DNA of 64,000 bases from contig JACVGT010000001.1 in assembly GCA_018992685.1 (NCBI GenBank), positions 1 through 64,000 of the forward strand, given 5' to 3'. This DNA is from Theionarchaea archaeon. GTDB lineage: Archaea > Methanobacteriota_B > Thermococci > Methanofastidiosales > SZ-28-30. The notes under the pieces are model-generated. The model did not search any database and had not been told where the DNA came from. It worked only from the letters and a program-made list of their open reading frames with translations. This document shows, piece by piece, positions 16,909-25,304 of the stretch (the stretch's first letter is position 1; each line of letters starts with the position of its first letter). The position numbers were made by a program, and so were the translations under genes.

Positions 16909-17367
16909 ATGGGATACTCACGAACAATTAATCAGGAAGAAGAATCCAAGATTGCAAGAGTGTGCGGACGGAATCTGAGGATCTCCCCCAAGCACTCTGT
17001 TGAGATAGCCCGGACTATCAAAGGGATGAGGGTTGATCAGGCAAAAGCATATCTGGAGCAAGTCCAGAGGAAAAAAGCAGCAGTCCCTTTCAGACGACAC
17101 AAGAAGAAAGTGGGACACAAGAGTCTATTCAAGTGGTATGCAGGACGTTATCCTGTAAAGGCTTCCAGCCACTTCTACCGGCTTCTAAAAGAAGCAGAAG
17201 CCAATGCTGAGTACAAGGGATTGGACAGCGAACGGTTGAGGATTATCCACGCTTCTGCCTACAAAGGAAGAGTGTATCAAGGATATATTCCCCGTGCCTA
17301 CGGTAGATCAAGTCCTTACAACCATGAAACAACAAACGTAGAACTAATTGTGGAAGAGGTGGGTTAA
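16909..17367 (+). CDS. rpl22: 50S ribosomal protein uL22
   Basis: 152 residues, archaeal length. Landmarks are RNLRISPKHSVEIARTIKGMRVDQAKAYLEQV and the extended hairpin AYKGRVYQGYIPRAYGRSSPYNHETTNVELIVEE, which reaches the exit tunnel. GTAAGGTGTAACT precedes ATG 16909, with the ribosome site overlapping the rps19 stop. It is followed directly by rps3. Confidence 0.97.
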   Translation: MGYSRTINQEEESKIARVCGRNLRISPKHSVEIARTIKGMRVDQAKAYLEQVQRKKAAVPFRRHKKKVGHKSLFKWYAGRYPVKASSHFYRLLKEAEANAEYKGLDSERLRIIHASAYKGRVYQGYIPRAYGRSSPYNHETTNVELIVEEVG

Positions 17368-18003
17368 ATGGCAATTGAACGACGATTCATTGAGGAAAAT
17401 GTCAAAAATGCAACGCTAAACGAGTATCTGGCCAGTTCTCTGGACCGTGCTGGATATGGTGGCATGGACCTAAAGCGCAGTCCTTTGGGAACCCGCATCA
17501 TTGTCAGGATTGAGAGACCAGGACTGGTAATCGGCAGGAAGGGAAAAAATATCAAGCGGCTCACTGAGAGGGTTGAGAGTGATTTCGGCATGGAGAACCC
17601 CCAGATTGAAGTAGAGGAAATCGGTAAACCGGAACTGAATGCAAATGTCATGGCGGGGAAGATTGCAGACTCGTTGGTGAAAGGAGTGAACTTCAGACGG
17701 GCAGCATACGGCGCTCTGAGGAGAATGATGGAAGCAGGCGCCAGAGGTGTTGAGATTGTCATTTCAGGAAAGATAACAGGCGGGAGATCCCGGTCAGTAC
17801 GGTTTGCAGATGGATACCTTAAGAAGTGTGGAGCCCCTGCCATTGAACAGGTTTCCCATGGGTATGCAGTAGCCAAGAAGAAGGTAGGAGTCCTGGGCGT
17901 TACCGTACAGATCATGCCTCCCGACGTGGTACTCCCTGACGAGATTGAGTTTATTGAAGAAGAAAATGCAGGAGAAGAATCTGAAGAACAGGAGGAGACA
18001 TAA
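17368..18003 (+). CDS. rps3: 30S ribosomal protein uS3
   Basis: 211 residues. The KH domain has its GxxG loop in LVIGRKGKNIKRLTERV (residues ~52-68), and the C-terminal domain carries SGKITGGRSRSVRF and EQVSHGYAVAKKKVGVLGVTVQIM. An acidic tail (EIEFIEEENAGEESEEQEE) ends the protein, common among archaeal uS3. It lies at the mRNA entry channel. It abuts rpl22 and rpl29 without gaps. Confidence 0.97.
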   Translation: MAIERRFIEENVKNATLNEYLASSLDRAGYGGMDLKRSPLGTRIIVRIERPGLVIGRKGKNIKRLTERVESDFGMENPQIEVEEIGKPELNANVMAGKIADSLVKGVNFRRAAYGALRRMMEAGARGVEIVISGKITGGRSRSVRFADGYLKKCGAPAIEQVSHGYAVAKKKVGVLGVTVQIMPPDVVLPDEIEFIEEENAGEESEEQEET

Positions 18004-18222
18004 GTGGCAATATTGAGAGCAGAAAGTATTCGGGATATGTCCTTTGAGGAAATGAAAGAAAAGAGGCGGGAACTACGAGCAGAATACTCCAAGGAACATG
18101 CGCTCCTGGCCACGGGTACTGCTCCTGAAAATCCGGGAAGGATACGAGCTTTGAGACGCACCATAGCTCGGTTGAATACCTTAATTTACCAGAGGGAGGA
18201 AGAAGAGAGGTTGAATAAATGA
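18004..18222 (+). CDS. rpl29: 50S ribosomal protein uL29
   Basis: 72 residues from GTG 18004, directly after the rps3 stop. [42 protein letters not shown] and [21 protein letters not shown] give the two-helix hairpin of uL29, located near the tunnel exit by uL23. The stop overlaps the ATG of the aIF1 gene by four bases (ATGA), a coupling seen repeatedly in this operon. Confidence 0.95.
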   Translation: MAILRAESIRDMSFEEMKEKRRELRAEYSKEHALLATGTAPENPGRIRALRRTIARLNTLIYQREEEERLNK

Positions 18223-18527
18223 GTGAGATATGTTCAGTCTGCGGCTTGCCCAAGGAGCTGTGTGTATGCGAAGAGATTGCCATGGAAGAACAGCACATCC
18301 AGATATATACAACACGAAGGCGGTTCGGCAAGCTCATGACGATAATTGACGGGATTAACCGGAAGGACATCGATCTCAAAGACCTGAGCAGTCAGCTCAA
18401 AACTAAATGCGCCTGTGGTGGTACAGTGAAAGACGGGAGAATCGAACTGCAAGGAGACCAGAAAAATAGAGTGTTTGATATTCTGGTCAAGACAGGATAC
18501 AGTGAAGACATGATCGACGTCAGATGA
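18219..18527 (+). CDS. translation initiation factor aIF1 (SUI1 family)
   Basis: 102 residues. An N-terminal Cys cluster ([19 protein letters not shown]) is followed by the SUI1 fold: [47 protein letters not shown], ending in [15 protein letters not shown]. aIF1 binds the 30S P-site region and monitors start-codon recognition. Presence between uL29 and the Rpp29 gene is the usual archaeal order. It overlaps both neighbours by four bases. Confidence 0.95.
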   Translation: MSEICSVCGLPKELCVCEEIAMEEQHIQIYTTRRRFGKLMTIIDGINRKDIDLKDLSSQLKTKCACGGTVKDGRIELQGDQKNRVFDILVKTGYSEDMIDVR

Positions 18528-18754
18528 CCTACAGAACCATGATAATCGGGAAGGAGCTTGAAGTTGTATTCAGTACGAACCCCACAGATCTCCACTGCAG
18601 GGGAACTGTGGTGGATGAAACACAGAACATGATTCAGATCGAGAATGAGAAGCTCAAGTGGCTTATCAAGAAGAATGTGGTTGTCCTGCTGGATGGACGC
18701 ATGATTGACGGAAGAGAACTCATAGGACGACCTGAAGACAGAATGAAAAGGTGA
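18524..18754 (+). CDS. rnp1: RNase P protein component 1 (Rpp29/Pop4)
   Basis: 76 residues with the Sm-like barrel of archaeal Rpp29: [37 protein letters not shown], then [26 protein letters not shown]. It joins the RNase P RNA and other Rpp subunits in tRNA 5' maturation. At 76 residues it is a short member, lacking the disordered tails of others. The ATG overlaps the aIF1 stop by four bases. Confidence 0.93.
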   Translation: MTYRTMIIGKELEVVFSTNPTDLHCRGTVVDETQNMIQIENEKLKWLIKKNVVVLLDGRMIDGRELIGRPEDRMKR

Positions 18755-18758
18755 GAAA

Positions 18759-19049
18759 ATGGCAAAGAAGAAATGCACTGACGCAAATTGCCCTATTCAC
18801 GGGACCCTGAGTACGCGGGGACAAGTACTGGAAGGTGAGGTTGTATCAGACAAGATGCAGTCCACCATCGTGGTACGAAGGGATTACGTCAGGTATGTTC
18901 CCAAGTATGAACGGTACAAGAAATGCAGTTCCCGTATTCCTGCTCACAATCCCCCCTGCATTGCAGCGAAAATTGGAGATACGGTGAGAATAGCTGAATG
19001 CAGACCCTTATCCAAGACCAAGCACTTCGTTGTGACGGAGGTGATGTGA
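18759..19049 (+). CDS. rps17: 30S ribosomal protein uS17
   Basis: 96 residues. The archaeal N-terminus [34 protein letters not shown] and the [34 protein letters not shown] core identify uS17, an early 16S-binding protein. The stop codon TGA shares one base with the ATG of rpl14. GAAAGGTGAGAA precedes the start. Confidence 0.96.
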   Translation: MAKKKCTDANCPIHGTLSTRGQVLEGEVVSDKMQSTIVVRRDYVRYVPKYERYKKCSSRIPAHNPPCIAAKIGDTVRIAECRPLSKTKHFVVTEVM

Positions 19050-19474
19050 TGGGGAAGAAAGGTGCAGGAGCCACCAGGGGACGGTCCCTGGCCAGACCTA
19101 CGAGGGCTCTCACTACTGGTTCTCGCCTGGTGTGTGCTGATAATACTGGGGCAAAAGAACTGGAAATCGTCTCAGTGAGGGAATACCATGGAGTCCTGAG
19201 AAGATATCCCAAGGCGGGCGTGGGTGACATGGTTATGGCTTCTGTGAAAAAAGGGCGTCCTGACGTCAGGAAGAAAGTGGTCAATGCCGTAATTGTCAGA
19301 CAGAAGAAGGAATACAGACGGGCATCAGGAATCAGAATAAAATTCGAAGACAATGCAGCCGTCATTACTGGAGAAGATGGGGTCCCCACGGGTACAGAAA
19401 TCAGGGGCCCAGTAGCAAAAGAAGCTGTGGAAAAGTGGGTCAGACTTTCCAGTGCAGCAAATATCGTGGTGTAA
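19049..19474 (+). CDS. rpl14: 50S ribosomal protein uL14
   Basis: 141 residues. ATG 19049 overlaps the rps17 stop by one base and has GGAGGTGAT eight bases upstream; an in-frame ATG at 18998 inside rps17 is rejected. [55 protein letters not shown] and [27 protein letters not shown] are uL14 signatures. It sits at the subunit interface and is the docking site for aIF6. Confidence 0.96.
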   Translation: MGKKGAGATRGRSLARPTRALTTGSRLVCADNTGAKELEIVSVREYHGVLRRYPKAGVGDMVMASVKKGRPDVRKKVVNAVIVRQKKEYRRASGIRIKFEDNAAVITGEDGVPTGTEIRGPVAKEAVEKWVRLSSAANIVV

Positions 19475-19477
19475 CCT

Positions 19478-19870
19478 ATGAACAGGAAAACGCAACCCAA
19501 GCCGAGCTACAGGATAAAGTCCAAGCATCCCCGGAGGCAGAGAAAAGTATTATATACTGCCCCTGCGCACAGAAGACGCAGAATGATGACCGCACCTCTC
19601 TCTAAGGATCTCCAGAACCGATATGGTGTAAAAAGGCTTCCAGTTAAACTCAAAGACAAGGTGCTGGTGGCTCGCGGGGATTTTGCCTACACCGAGGGAG
19701 AAGTCGTCGAGGTAGATTTGAAAAGAATGCGTATTCACATCGATGGAGTCACCATTGAAAAAGCAGATGGGACTGAACGCTACTACGCCGTACACCCCTC
19801 AAAGGTAGTCATTACTGATCTCAATTTGAAAGATGACAGGCGTTCCAGGATCATAGAGAGAAAGGTGTAA
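19478..19870 (+). CDS. rpl24: 50S ribosomal protein uL24
   Basis: 130 residues. A basic N-terminal extension (KSKHPRRQRKVLYTAPAHRRRRMMTAPLS), typical of archaeal uL24, leads into the KOW motif (KDKVLVARGDFAYTEGEVVEVDLKRMRIHIDGV). It initiates 50S assembly on 23S rRNA. GTGTAACCT precedes ATG 19478 three bases after rpl14. Confidence 0.95.
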   Translation: MNRKTQPKPSYRIKSKHPRRQRKVLYTAPAHRRRRMMTAPLSKDLQNRYGVKRLPVKLKDKVLVARGDFAYTEGEVVEVDLKRMRIHIDGVTIEKADGTERYYAVHPSKVVITDLNLKDDRRSRIIERKV

Positions 19871-19872
19871 CC

Positions 19873-20571
19873 ATGGCGAGAAAAGGACAGAAGAAAGGAT
19901 TGAAGAGAACAAAAGCTCCCAGAGGATGGCCCATTGCCAGAAAGAGGATGAAGTGGACCATCAACCCTCACTCGGGTCCTCACAACAGAGAAGCACTCCC
20001 CCTGGCATTTATCCTCAGAGATTATCTTGGGTATGCTCGTACACTGAGAGAATCAAAGCGCATTCTCAATGAACGTAGAGTGAAAATAAATGGTAAAGTG
20101 AGAACAGACTTTAAGTTCCCGGTGGGGATTCTGGATGTTGTGGAAATACCCTTGACCAACGAGTGCTACAGGGTGCTTCCCAACCAGAAAGGAGCCTTTA
20201 TTCTGCACCCGATAACGGGTGAAGAACGGCACATGAGACTCTTGAAGATTACCGGGAAAAGGCTGGGGAAAAGCCAGAAAATCCAGCTGGGATTCCACGA
20301 TGGCACGTCTCTGCATGTAGACAGGAAGGAGTATGCTACCTTCGGAACACTGCTCTACGATTTCGAATCACAGAGTATTGCTGAGTATTTCCCCTTTGCC
20401 ACAGGCAGTTATGCTATGATAACTGCTGGAAGGAACGTTTCCAGAACAGGAAAGATCACATCGGTGCGAGACAAACTGGTGGAAATCCAGGGAGAAGAAG
20501 TGTTCAGAACGCTGAGAGACTATATTTTCGTTCTGGGTACAAAACAGAGTGCCATATCACTGGGTGATTAA
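19873..20571 (+). CDS. rps4e: 30S ribosomal protein eS4
   Basis: 232 residues, archaeal/eukaryotic-only. The sequence shows KGLKRTKAPRGWPIARKRMKWTINPHSGPHNREALPL at the N-terminus, an S4-like RNA-binding segment (RTLRESKRILNERRVKINGKVRTDFKFPVGILDVVEIP) and a KOW-like region with TAGRNVSRTGKITSVR. It binds the 5' domain of 16S rRNA. GTGTAACC precedes ATG 19873; the stop touches the rpl5 start. Confidence 0.96.
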   Translation: MARKGQKKGLKRTKAPRGWPIARKRMKWTINPHSGPHNREALPLAFILRDYLGYARTLRESKRILNERRVKINGKVRTDFKFPVGILDVVEIPLTNECYRVLPNQKGAFILHPITGEERHMRLLKITGKRLGKSQKIQLGFHDGTSLHVDRKEYATFGTLLYDFESQSIAEYFPFATGSYAMITAGRNVSRTGKITSVRDKLVEIQGEEVFRTLRDYIFVLGTKQSAISLGD

Positions 20572-21078
20572 ATGAACATCATGCGCAGGCCGAGAATCGG
20601 GAAAGTCGTTGTTAATATGGGACTGGGGGAATCCGGAGAGTTACTGGAGAAGGCAGAGAAGCTCCTTCAGCAGCTCACTGACCAGGCCCCGGTACGGACG
20701 AAGGCAAAGATCACCAACAGAGACTTTGGGATCAGGAAAGGAGAACCCATTGGGGTGAAGGTGACCTTGCGCAGTGCGAAGGCAGATTCTTTTCTGAAAA
20801 GAGCCTTGGAGGCCAAGGAGAAGACTCTGGCTGCGCGAAATTTTGATGATAAGGGGAACTTCGCTTTTGGGATTGGGGAACACATTGATCTCCCCGGTGT
20901 GAGATATGATCCATCCGTGGGTATTTTCGGGATGGACGTTGCTGTAACCTTGGAGAGATCCGGGTTCAGGATAAAGAAGAGGAAAATCCAGAAGAAACCC
21001 ATTCATCATCGCGATTATGTGACCATAGATGAAGCCAAGGAGTTTGTTATGGAGAACTTCGGGGTGAGAATTGTATGA
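20572..21078 (+). CDS. rpl5: 50S ribosomal protein uL5
   Basis: 168 residues: [42 protein letters not shown], then [17 protein letters not shown] and [38 protein letters not shown]. uL5 contacts 5S rRNA and forms an intersubunit bridge with uS13. The stop overlaps the ATG of the small rps14 gene (ATGA-type). Confidence 0.96.
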   Translation: MNIMRRPRIGKVVVNMGLGESGELLEKAEKLLQQLTDQAPVRTKAKITNRDFGIRKGEPIGVKVTLRSAKADSFLKRALEAKEKTLAARNFDDKGNFAFGIGEHIDLPGVRYDPSVGIFGMDVAVTLERSGFRIKKRKIQKKPIHHRDYVTIDEAKEFVMENFGVRIV

Positions 21079-21215
21079 AGAAATTCGGAAAAGGCAGCAG
21101 AACGTGTAGACGGTGCGGGAGCCATGGGCCAGTCATCAGGGCCTACGGATTGAATATTTGCAGACAATGCTTTAGAGAATTTGCTCCCAAGATCGGATTC
21201 AAGAAATATTCATAG
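21075..21215 (+). CDS. rps14: 30S ribosomal protein uS14 (zinc type)
   Basis: A 46-residue protein easily missed for its size. ATG 21075 overlaps the rpl5 stop. It holds a CxxC...CxxC zinc ribbon, [20 protein letters not shown] followed by [19 protein letters not shown], the hallmark of the Zn-binding form of uS14 universal in archaea. It lies in the 30S head next to uS3. TAGGTGATATC follows for rps8. Confidence 0.96.
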   Translation: MKKFGKGSRTCRRCGSHGPVIRAYGLNICRQCFREFAPKIGFKKYS

Positions 21216-21223
21216 GTGATATC

Positions 21224-21610
21224 ATGCTCAACGATCCCCTATCCAATACCCTGTCCAACATCAATATCCACGAAAAAGCTCGGAAGCGGTACTGCGTTGT
21301 TCCCTATTCCAAGACCATAGGGAATGTCCTGCGGGTTATGCAGAAGCACAACTACATTGGAACATTCGAGTACATCGACGACCCACAGAATGGAAAATTC
21401 AAGGCAGAACTTCTTGGGAACGTCAACAGGTGCGGGGTTATTAAGCCCAGGCATGCAGCCAAATGGAACGAGTTTGAGAAATGGGAGAGGCGGTATCTCC
21501 CTGCCAAGGGATTCGGCATCCTCATTGTGTCAACACCCAAAGGTGTCATGGACCACCTGGAAGCTGAATCGCGAGAGACGGGGGGGCGCCTGCTGGCATA
21601 CGTGTACTAG
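21224..21610 (+). CDS. rps8: 30S ribosomal protein uS8
   Basis: 128 residues. DPLSNTLSNINIHEKARKRYCVVPYSKTIGNVLRVMQKHNYIG at the N-terminus and KGFGILIVSTPKGVMDHLEAE near the C-terminus are uS8 features. It binds helix 21 of 16S rRNA. TAGGTGATATC supplies the ribosome site before ATG 21224. In bacteria S8 represses its own operon; no such site is evident here. Confidence 0.96.
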   Translation: MLNDPLSNTLSNINIHEKARKRYCVVPYSKTIGNVLRVMQKHNYIGTFEYIDDPQNGKFKAELLGNVNRCGVIKPRHAAKWNEFEKWERRYLPAKGFGILIVSTPKGVMDHLEAESRETGGRLLAYVY

Positions 21611-21618
21611 GTGATAGC

Positions 21619-22155
21619 ATGGAAGAAAAAGAAGTCCTCATACCAGATGGAGTCACCGTGGAACTTGAGGGAAAAACCCTCACTGTGAAAGGAAAAAAAG
21701 GCACACTGACCAGGACCTTCAAGGTACCCTCAGCAGCCATCCGCATAGACAGCGGGAGAATCGTGGTGTCCACACCTTCCAGCAGAAAGAATGATGTGGC
21801 GGCACTGGGTACCATTGCATCTCATGCCTCCAACATGTTGCATGGGGTACAGGAAGGGTTTGAATACAAGTTGAAAATCTTCTATGCTCACTTCCCCATG
21901 AATGTCTCTGTCACCGGGAACAGGATTAAGATAGACAATTTTCTGGGTGAGAAGTATCCCCGCTATGCAGACATTATGGGGGATGCTGAGGTCAAAATAC
22001 AGGCAGATGCAATTACTGTTACTGGCGTCAGCAAAGAAAACGTTGGTCAGACAGCAGCCAACTTGGAACAGGCCACCCGGGTAAGGCACAGGGATCCACG
22101 GGTATTTCAGGATGGTATCTACCTCATTGAAAGAGACGGGGTGAAACTGAAATGA
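21619..22155 (+). CDS. rpl6: 50S ribosomal protein uL6
   Basis: 178 residues with the duplicated uL6 fold: GVTVELEGKTLTVKGKKGTLTRTF, GVQEGFEYKLKIFYAHFPMNVSV, and the C-terminal ITVTGVSKENVGQTAANLEQATRVRHRDPRVFQDGIYL. It stabilises the sarcin-ricin loop region used by GTPase factors. TAGGTGATAGC precedes ATG 21619, and the stop overlaps the eL32 ATG by four bases. Confidence 0.96.
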   Translation: MEEKEVLIPDGVTVELEGKTLTVKGKKGTLTRTFKVPSAAIRIDSGRIVVSTPSSRKNDVAALGTIASHASNMLHGVQEGFEYKLKIFYAHFPMNVSVTGNRIKIDNFLGEKYPRYADIMGDAEVKIQADAITVTGVSKENVGQTAANLEQATRVRHRDPRVFQDGIYLIERDGVKLK

Positions 22156-22778
22156 AGGACAAGAATCGCTTATTGCGGCTGCGACGAAATATGAAGCGGA
22201 AGAGACCTGCGTTTCTGCATCAGGAGCACTGGAAGCTGAATCGGTTCAAGAAAGCTTCTTGGAGAAAACCCAGAGGGAAGAGAAGCAAGATGAGGGCCAA
22301 AGAACGAGCCAAGCCATTCTTGGTTACAGTGGGATACAGGAGCCCGAAGGCAATTCGAGGATGGCATCCTCGCGGAGCGCCAGAAATTACTGTTCACTCG
22401 CTCCAGGACATCGAGCGCCTGCCAGAGGAGAACCAGGCAGCAGAGGCAGCTCAACGTTCCAAGAGAAAACCAAAAGGAAAGTCTCAGTCAGGTCAGAAGT
22501 CCGGGAGAAAAGTCCAACCATCCTACGTTCTCCGGATTGGTTCTGGAGTGGGAAGTCGCAAGAAACTGGACCTTTTGAGAGCAGCCCAGGAAAAGAACCT
22601 GTACGTTGTAAATCCCAGGGTGAAGGCTGCAAAGATCTCATCTCTTGAAGAGCTTGAATCCCTTCTCCCGGTGAGAGATTTTATTGAATCATGGTACATA
22701 TCTGACAAGCTCACTGAAGATGAACGGGACGAGGTACTGGAACGTGCAGAAGAAGTGGGAGTCGAGGTGGTTGAATGA
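22152..22778 (+). CDS. rpl32e: 50S ribosomal protein eL32, with insert and C-terminal extension
   Basis: 208 residues. The eL32 core is split. Residues ~1-90 hold RPAFLHQEHWKLNRFKKASWRKPRGKRSKMR and KAIRGWHPRGAPEITVHSLQDIE; residues ~124-155 hold YVLRIGSGVGSRKKLDLLRAAQEKNLYVVNP. Between them lies a ~30-residue Lys/Gln/Ser-rich linker not usual for the family. After residue 158 a ~50-residue acidic helical tail (LEELESLLPVRDFIESW..., [16 protein letters not shown]) is added. Typical archaeal eL32 is about 130 residues. The overlaps with rpl6 and rpl19e (ATGA) argue that the length is real. Confidence 0.93.
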   Translation: MKDKNRLLRLRRNMKRKRPAFLHQEHWKLNRFKKASWRKPRGKRSKMRAKERAKPFLVTVGYRSPKAIRGWHPRGAPEITVHSLQDIERLPEENQAAEAAQRSKRKPKGKSQSGQKSGRKVQPSYVLRIGSGVGSRKKLDLLRAAQEKNLYVVNPRVKAAKISSLEELESLLPVRDFIESWYISDKLTEDERDEVLERAEEVGVEVVE

Positions 22779-23230
22779 ATCTCAGTGTTCAGAAACGAAT
22801 CGCATCAGATGTGATGGACTGTGGAATTAACCGGGTATGGCTGGATACAGAAAGAACAGAAGAGATTTCCATGGCTATTACGCGGGAAGACATCAGGAAG
22901 CTGGTTCACAGGGGACTCATCAAGAAGAAACCTGAGCAAGCGAATTCCCGTGTGAGAGCGAGAAAGAGAACTCTCCAGAGAAAGAAAGGCCGAAGAAAGG
23001 GCCAGGGAACAAGAAAAGGCACTTTGAACGCACGGAATCCCCGGAAAAACCGATGGATGCAGAGAATCAGACCCTTGAGACGTGAACTGAAAACCATGAG
23101 AGACACGCGTTACATCGAGCGGAACATCTACCGCAGGTTGTACCGGATGGCCAAAGGTGGAGCCTTCAGGAGTGTGGCCCACCTGCGCACATATGTTGAA
23201 GAACACAGTCTTATAAGGAAGAGGCGATAA
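22775..23230 (+). CDS. rpl19e: 50S ribosomal protein eL19
   Basis: 151 residues, the usual archaeal length. [23 protein letters not shown] and [30 protein letters not shown] are the family signature, followed by a basic linker and the long C-terminal helix [42 protein letters not shown]. It makes an intersubunit bridge. The ATG overlaps the rpl32e stop. Confidence 0.96.
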   Translation: MNLSVQKRIASDVMDCGINRVWLDTERTEEISMAITREDIRKLVHRGLIKKKPEQANSRVRARKRTLQRKKGRRKGQGTRKGTLNARNPRKNRWMQRIRPLRRELKTMRDTRYIERNIYRRLYRMAKGGAFRSVAHLRTYVEEHSLIRKRR

Positions 23231-23232
23231 TC

Positions 23233-23733
23233 ATGGCTCATGGACCCCGTTACCGAGTAGCATCCAGAAGGAGACGAGAAGGAAAGACAGATTATCACCA
23301 GCGAATCACCATGGTACAATCAGGGTGGGACAGGCTCGTGGTGAGAAAGTCACTGAAGCATGTGACTGTTCAGGTTGTCAGGGCAGAAACTCAGGGTGAC
23401 AAAACACTGGCCTGTGCGCATTCTGGTGAACTCAAGAGCTTTGGATGGAACCTGGCCACCTCAAACATACCTGCAGCATATCTGACAGGGTACCTGTGTG
23501 GAGTTCGCGCCCTCAAGCACGGGATTGACAAGGCAGTTCTGGACATTGGTGTCAACCGGATTGTTCCCGGGTCCCGACTGTTTGCAGCCCTCAAGGGAGC
23601 TGCTGATGCAGGACTCGATATTCCCTACGGCGAGTCAATACTCCCGTCTGAAGACAGGACCAAGGGGGTTCACATCAAAGCTGAAGATGCAGTGGATGTA
23701 GTACTCAAGAACCTGAAGGAGGCGGCAGCATGA
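23233..23733 (+). CDS. rpl18: 50S ribosomal protein uL18
   Basis: 166 residues, archaeal-type uL18 (5S rRNA binding). [50 protein letters not shown]-like [28 protein letters not shown] and [33 protein letters not shown] are clear matches. The stop overlaps the rps5 ATG (ATGA). Confidence 0.95.
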   Translation: MAHGPRYRVASRRRREGKTDYHQRITMVQSGWDRLVVRKSLKHVTVQVVRAETQGDKTLACAHSGELKSFGWNLATSNIPAAYLTGYLCGVRALKHGIDKAVLDIGVNRIVPGSRLFAALKGAADAGLDIPYGESILPSEDRTKGVHIKAEDAVDVVLKNLKEAAA

Positions 23734-24383
23734 ATGAATGGATTCCTCAGACCGAGCTGGGAAAGAAAGTCAAAGAAGGATCTGTAACCAGCATGTCCGA
23801 TGTATTACGCTCATCAAATAGGATCATGGAAATAGGCATCATCGATGCCTTGATGCCAGAGTTGAATGAAAAGGATTATCAGGAAGTGCTCAATGTAAAC
23901 ATGGTGCAGAGAATGACTGACTCAGGGAGGAGGGTCAAGTTCTCTGTAGTGGCCGTGGTGGGAAACAAGAATGGCTTTGTGGGGCTGGGAGAGGCAAAGG
24001 CGGGAGAAGTGGGTCCTGCCATACGGAAAGCCCTTGATAATGCCAAGATTAACCTTATTGAGGTGCGACGAGGCTGTGGGAGCTGGGAATGTGCCTGCGG
24101 GAGGCATCATTCTGTCCCCTTTAAAGTGACAGGGAAGTCTTCCAGTGTGCATGTGATCCTCAAACCAGCACCCAGAGGACTGGGACTGGCTATTGGAGAC
24201 GTCGGAAAGAAAATACTCACACTGGCAGGCGTCCGGGATGTATGGTCCTTCACAGCGGGTCAGACCCAGACAACGGTGAACTTCGCCAAGGCAGTGTTTG
24301 GTGCATTGAAGCAGACAACGACTACCAGTGTGCAGGAAGGAGCGGCCCGGCAGATTGGAGTGGTCACCGGGAAGGTGGAATAA
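23730..24383 (+). CDS. rps5: 30S ribosomal protein uS5
   Basis: 217 residues. [45 protein letters not shown] is the double-stranded-RNA-binding-type N-domain, and [67 protein letters not shown] is the archaeal C-domain with its Cys-rich insertion. It acts in decoding fidelity. The stop TAA shares one base with the rpl30 ATG. Confidence 0.96.
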   Translation: MNEWIPQTELGKKVKEGSVTSMSDVLRSSNRIMEIGIIDALMPELNEKDYQEVLNVNMVQRMTDSGRRVKFSVVAVVGNKNGFVGLGEAKAGEVGPAIRKALDNAKINLIEVRRGCGSWECACGRHHSVPFKVTGKSSSVHVILKPAPRGLGLAIGDVGKKILTLAGVRDVWSFTAGQTQTTVNFAKAVFGALKQTTTTSVQEGAARQIGVVTGKVE

Positions 24384-24844
24384 TGAACAGGATAATCGTG
24401 GTGGCGGTTCGAAGCACATCAACAGTGAGGAAGGATATCAAAGATACCCTCAAAATGCTTAATCTGACCAGGATAAACCATGCTGTTCTTGTAGATGACA
24501 GGCCTGGCTTTCTGGGCATGCTGAACAAGGCTAAAGACTACGTAACCTATGGGGAGATCGAACAACCTGTTCTGGAAGCCCTGCTTTCCAAGTGGGCCAG
24601 ACTTCCTGGAGATGAAAAGGTAACAGAGCAGTATGTAGAGGAGACAGTAGGTCAGACCATTTCGGAGTTCGCTGCAAGTGTCATGAGGTTTGAAAAAGAG
24701 CTGGATGAGCTGGGGACCAAGCCGCTGTTCAGGCTGCACCCTCCCCGAAAAGGATATAAAGACATCAAGCGTGCCTTCTCTCAGGGAGGTTCTGTGGGAT
24801 ACAGGGGCCCAGCCATCAATGACCTGGTAAGACGGATGATCTAA
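24383..24844 (+). CDS. rpl30: 50S ribosomal protein uL30
   Basis: 153 residues, the long archaeal/eukaryotic uL30. IIVVAVRSTSTVRKDIKDTLKMLNLTRINHAVLVDD and GMLNKAKDYVTYGEI form the L30 core; the C-terminal region ends with RLHPPRKGYKDIKRAFSQGGSVGYRG. ATG 24383 overlaps the rps5 stop by one base; upstream in-frame sequence lies within rps5 and is rejected. The gene is followed ten bases later by rpl15. Confidence 0.95.
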   Translation: MNRIIVVAVRSTSTVRKDIKDTLKMLNLTRINHAVLVDDRPGFLGMLNKAKDYVTYGEIEQPVLEALLSKWARLPGDEKVTEQYVEETVGQTISEFAASVMRFEKELDELGTKPLFRLHPPRKGYKDIKRAFSQGGSVGYRGPAINDLVRRMI

Positions 24845-24854
24845 AGGTGATTGC

Positions 24855-25304
24855 GTGAGAAGAAAACGAAAGAAGATCAGGACCATGAGAGGTTCCCGGA
24901 CCTGTGGAGGCGGCAACGCCAAGAAGAGGCGGGGAGCCGGAAACAGAGGAGGCAGAGGACTGGCAGGTGGTGGAAAGAACAAGAAGACGAAATACGATTG
25001 GGTCAGACAGAATTTTCCGAATCACCTGGGCAGGAGAGGGTTCAAGCGTCCCTCAGCCGTCCTGGTCAGAGAAGAAACTATCAGCGTGCAGGAGCTGGAT
25101 CAGAACGTTGAGTACTACCTTCAGAAGGGACTGGCCCAGAAGAAGAAAGGCAGTATTTCAATCGATGTGAAAGCTCTAGGAGTGACCAAGGTTTTGGGAG
25201 GAGGGAGAGTGACCCAGAAGTTGGATATCACAGCGTCCAAGTTCTCAAAGTCTGCTATTCAGAAGATAGAGGAAAAGGGAGGAGTGTGCAATGTCACTGG
25301 CTGA
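24855..25304 (+). CDS. rpl15: 50S ribosomal protein uL15
   Basis: 149 residues from GTG 24855 (AAAGGTGATTGC precedes). KIRTMRGSRTCGGGNAKKRRGAGNRGGRGLAGG is the basic glycine-rich N-terminus, followed by GRRGFKRP and SIDVKALGVTKVLGGGRVTQKLDITASKFSKSAIQKIEEKGG. It is a late 50S assembly protein. Its last 14 bases overlap secY, a conserved arrangement. Confidence 0.95.
   Translation: MRRKRKKIRTMRGSRTCGGGNAKKRRGAGNRGGRGLAGGGKNKKTKYDWVRQNFPNHLGRRGFKRPSAVLVREETISVQELDQNVEYYLQKGLAQKKKGSISIDVKALGVTKVLGGGRVTQKLDITASKFSKSAIQKIEEKGGVCNVTG

Noticed and set aside
18998-19049. Upstream ATG for uL14
   Set aside because: It lies inside rps17; GGAGGTGAT points to ATG 19049.
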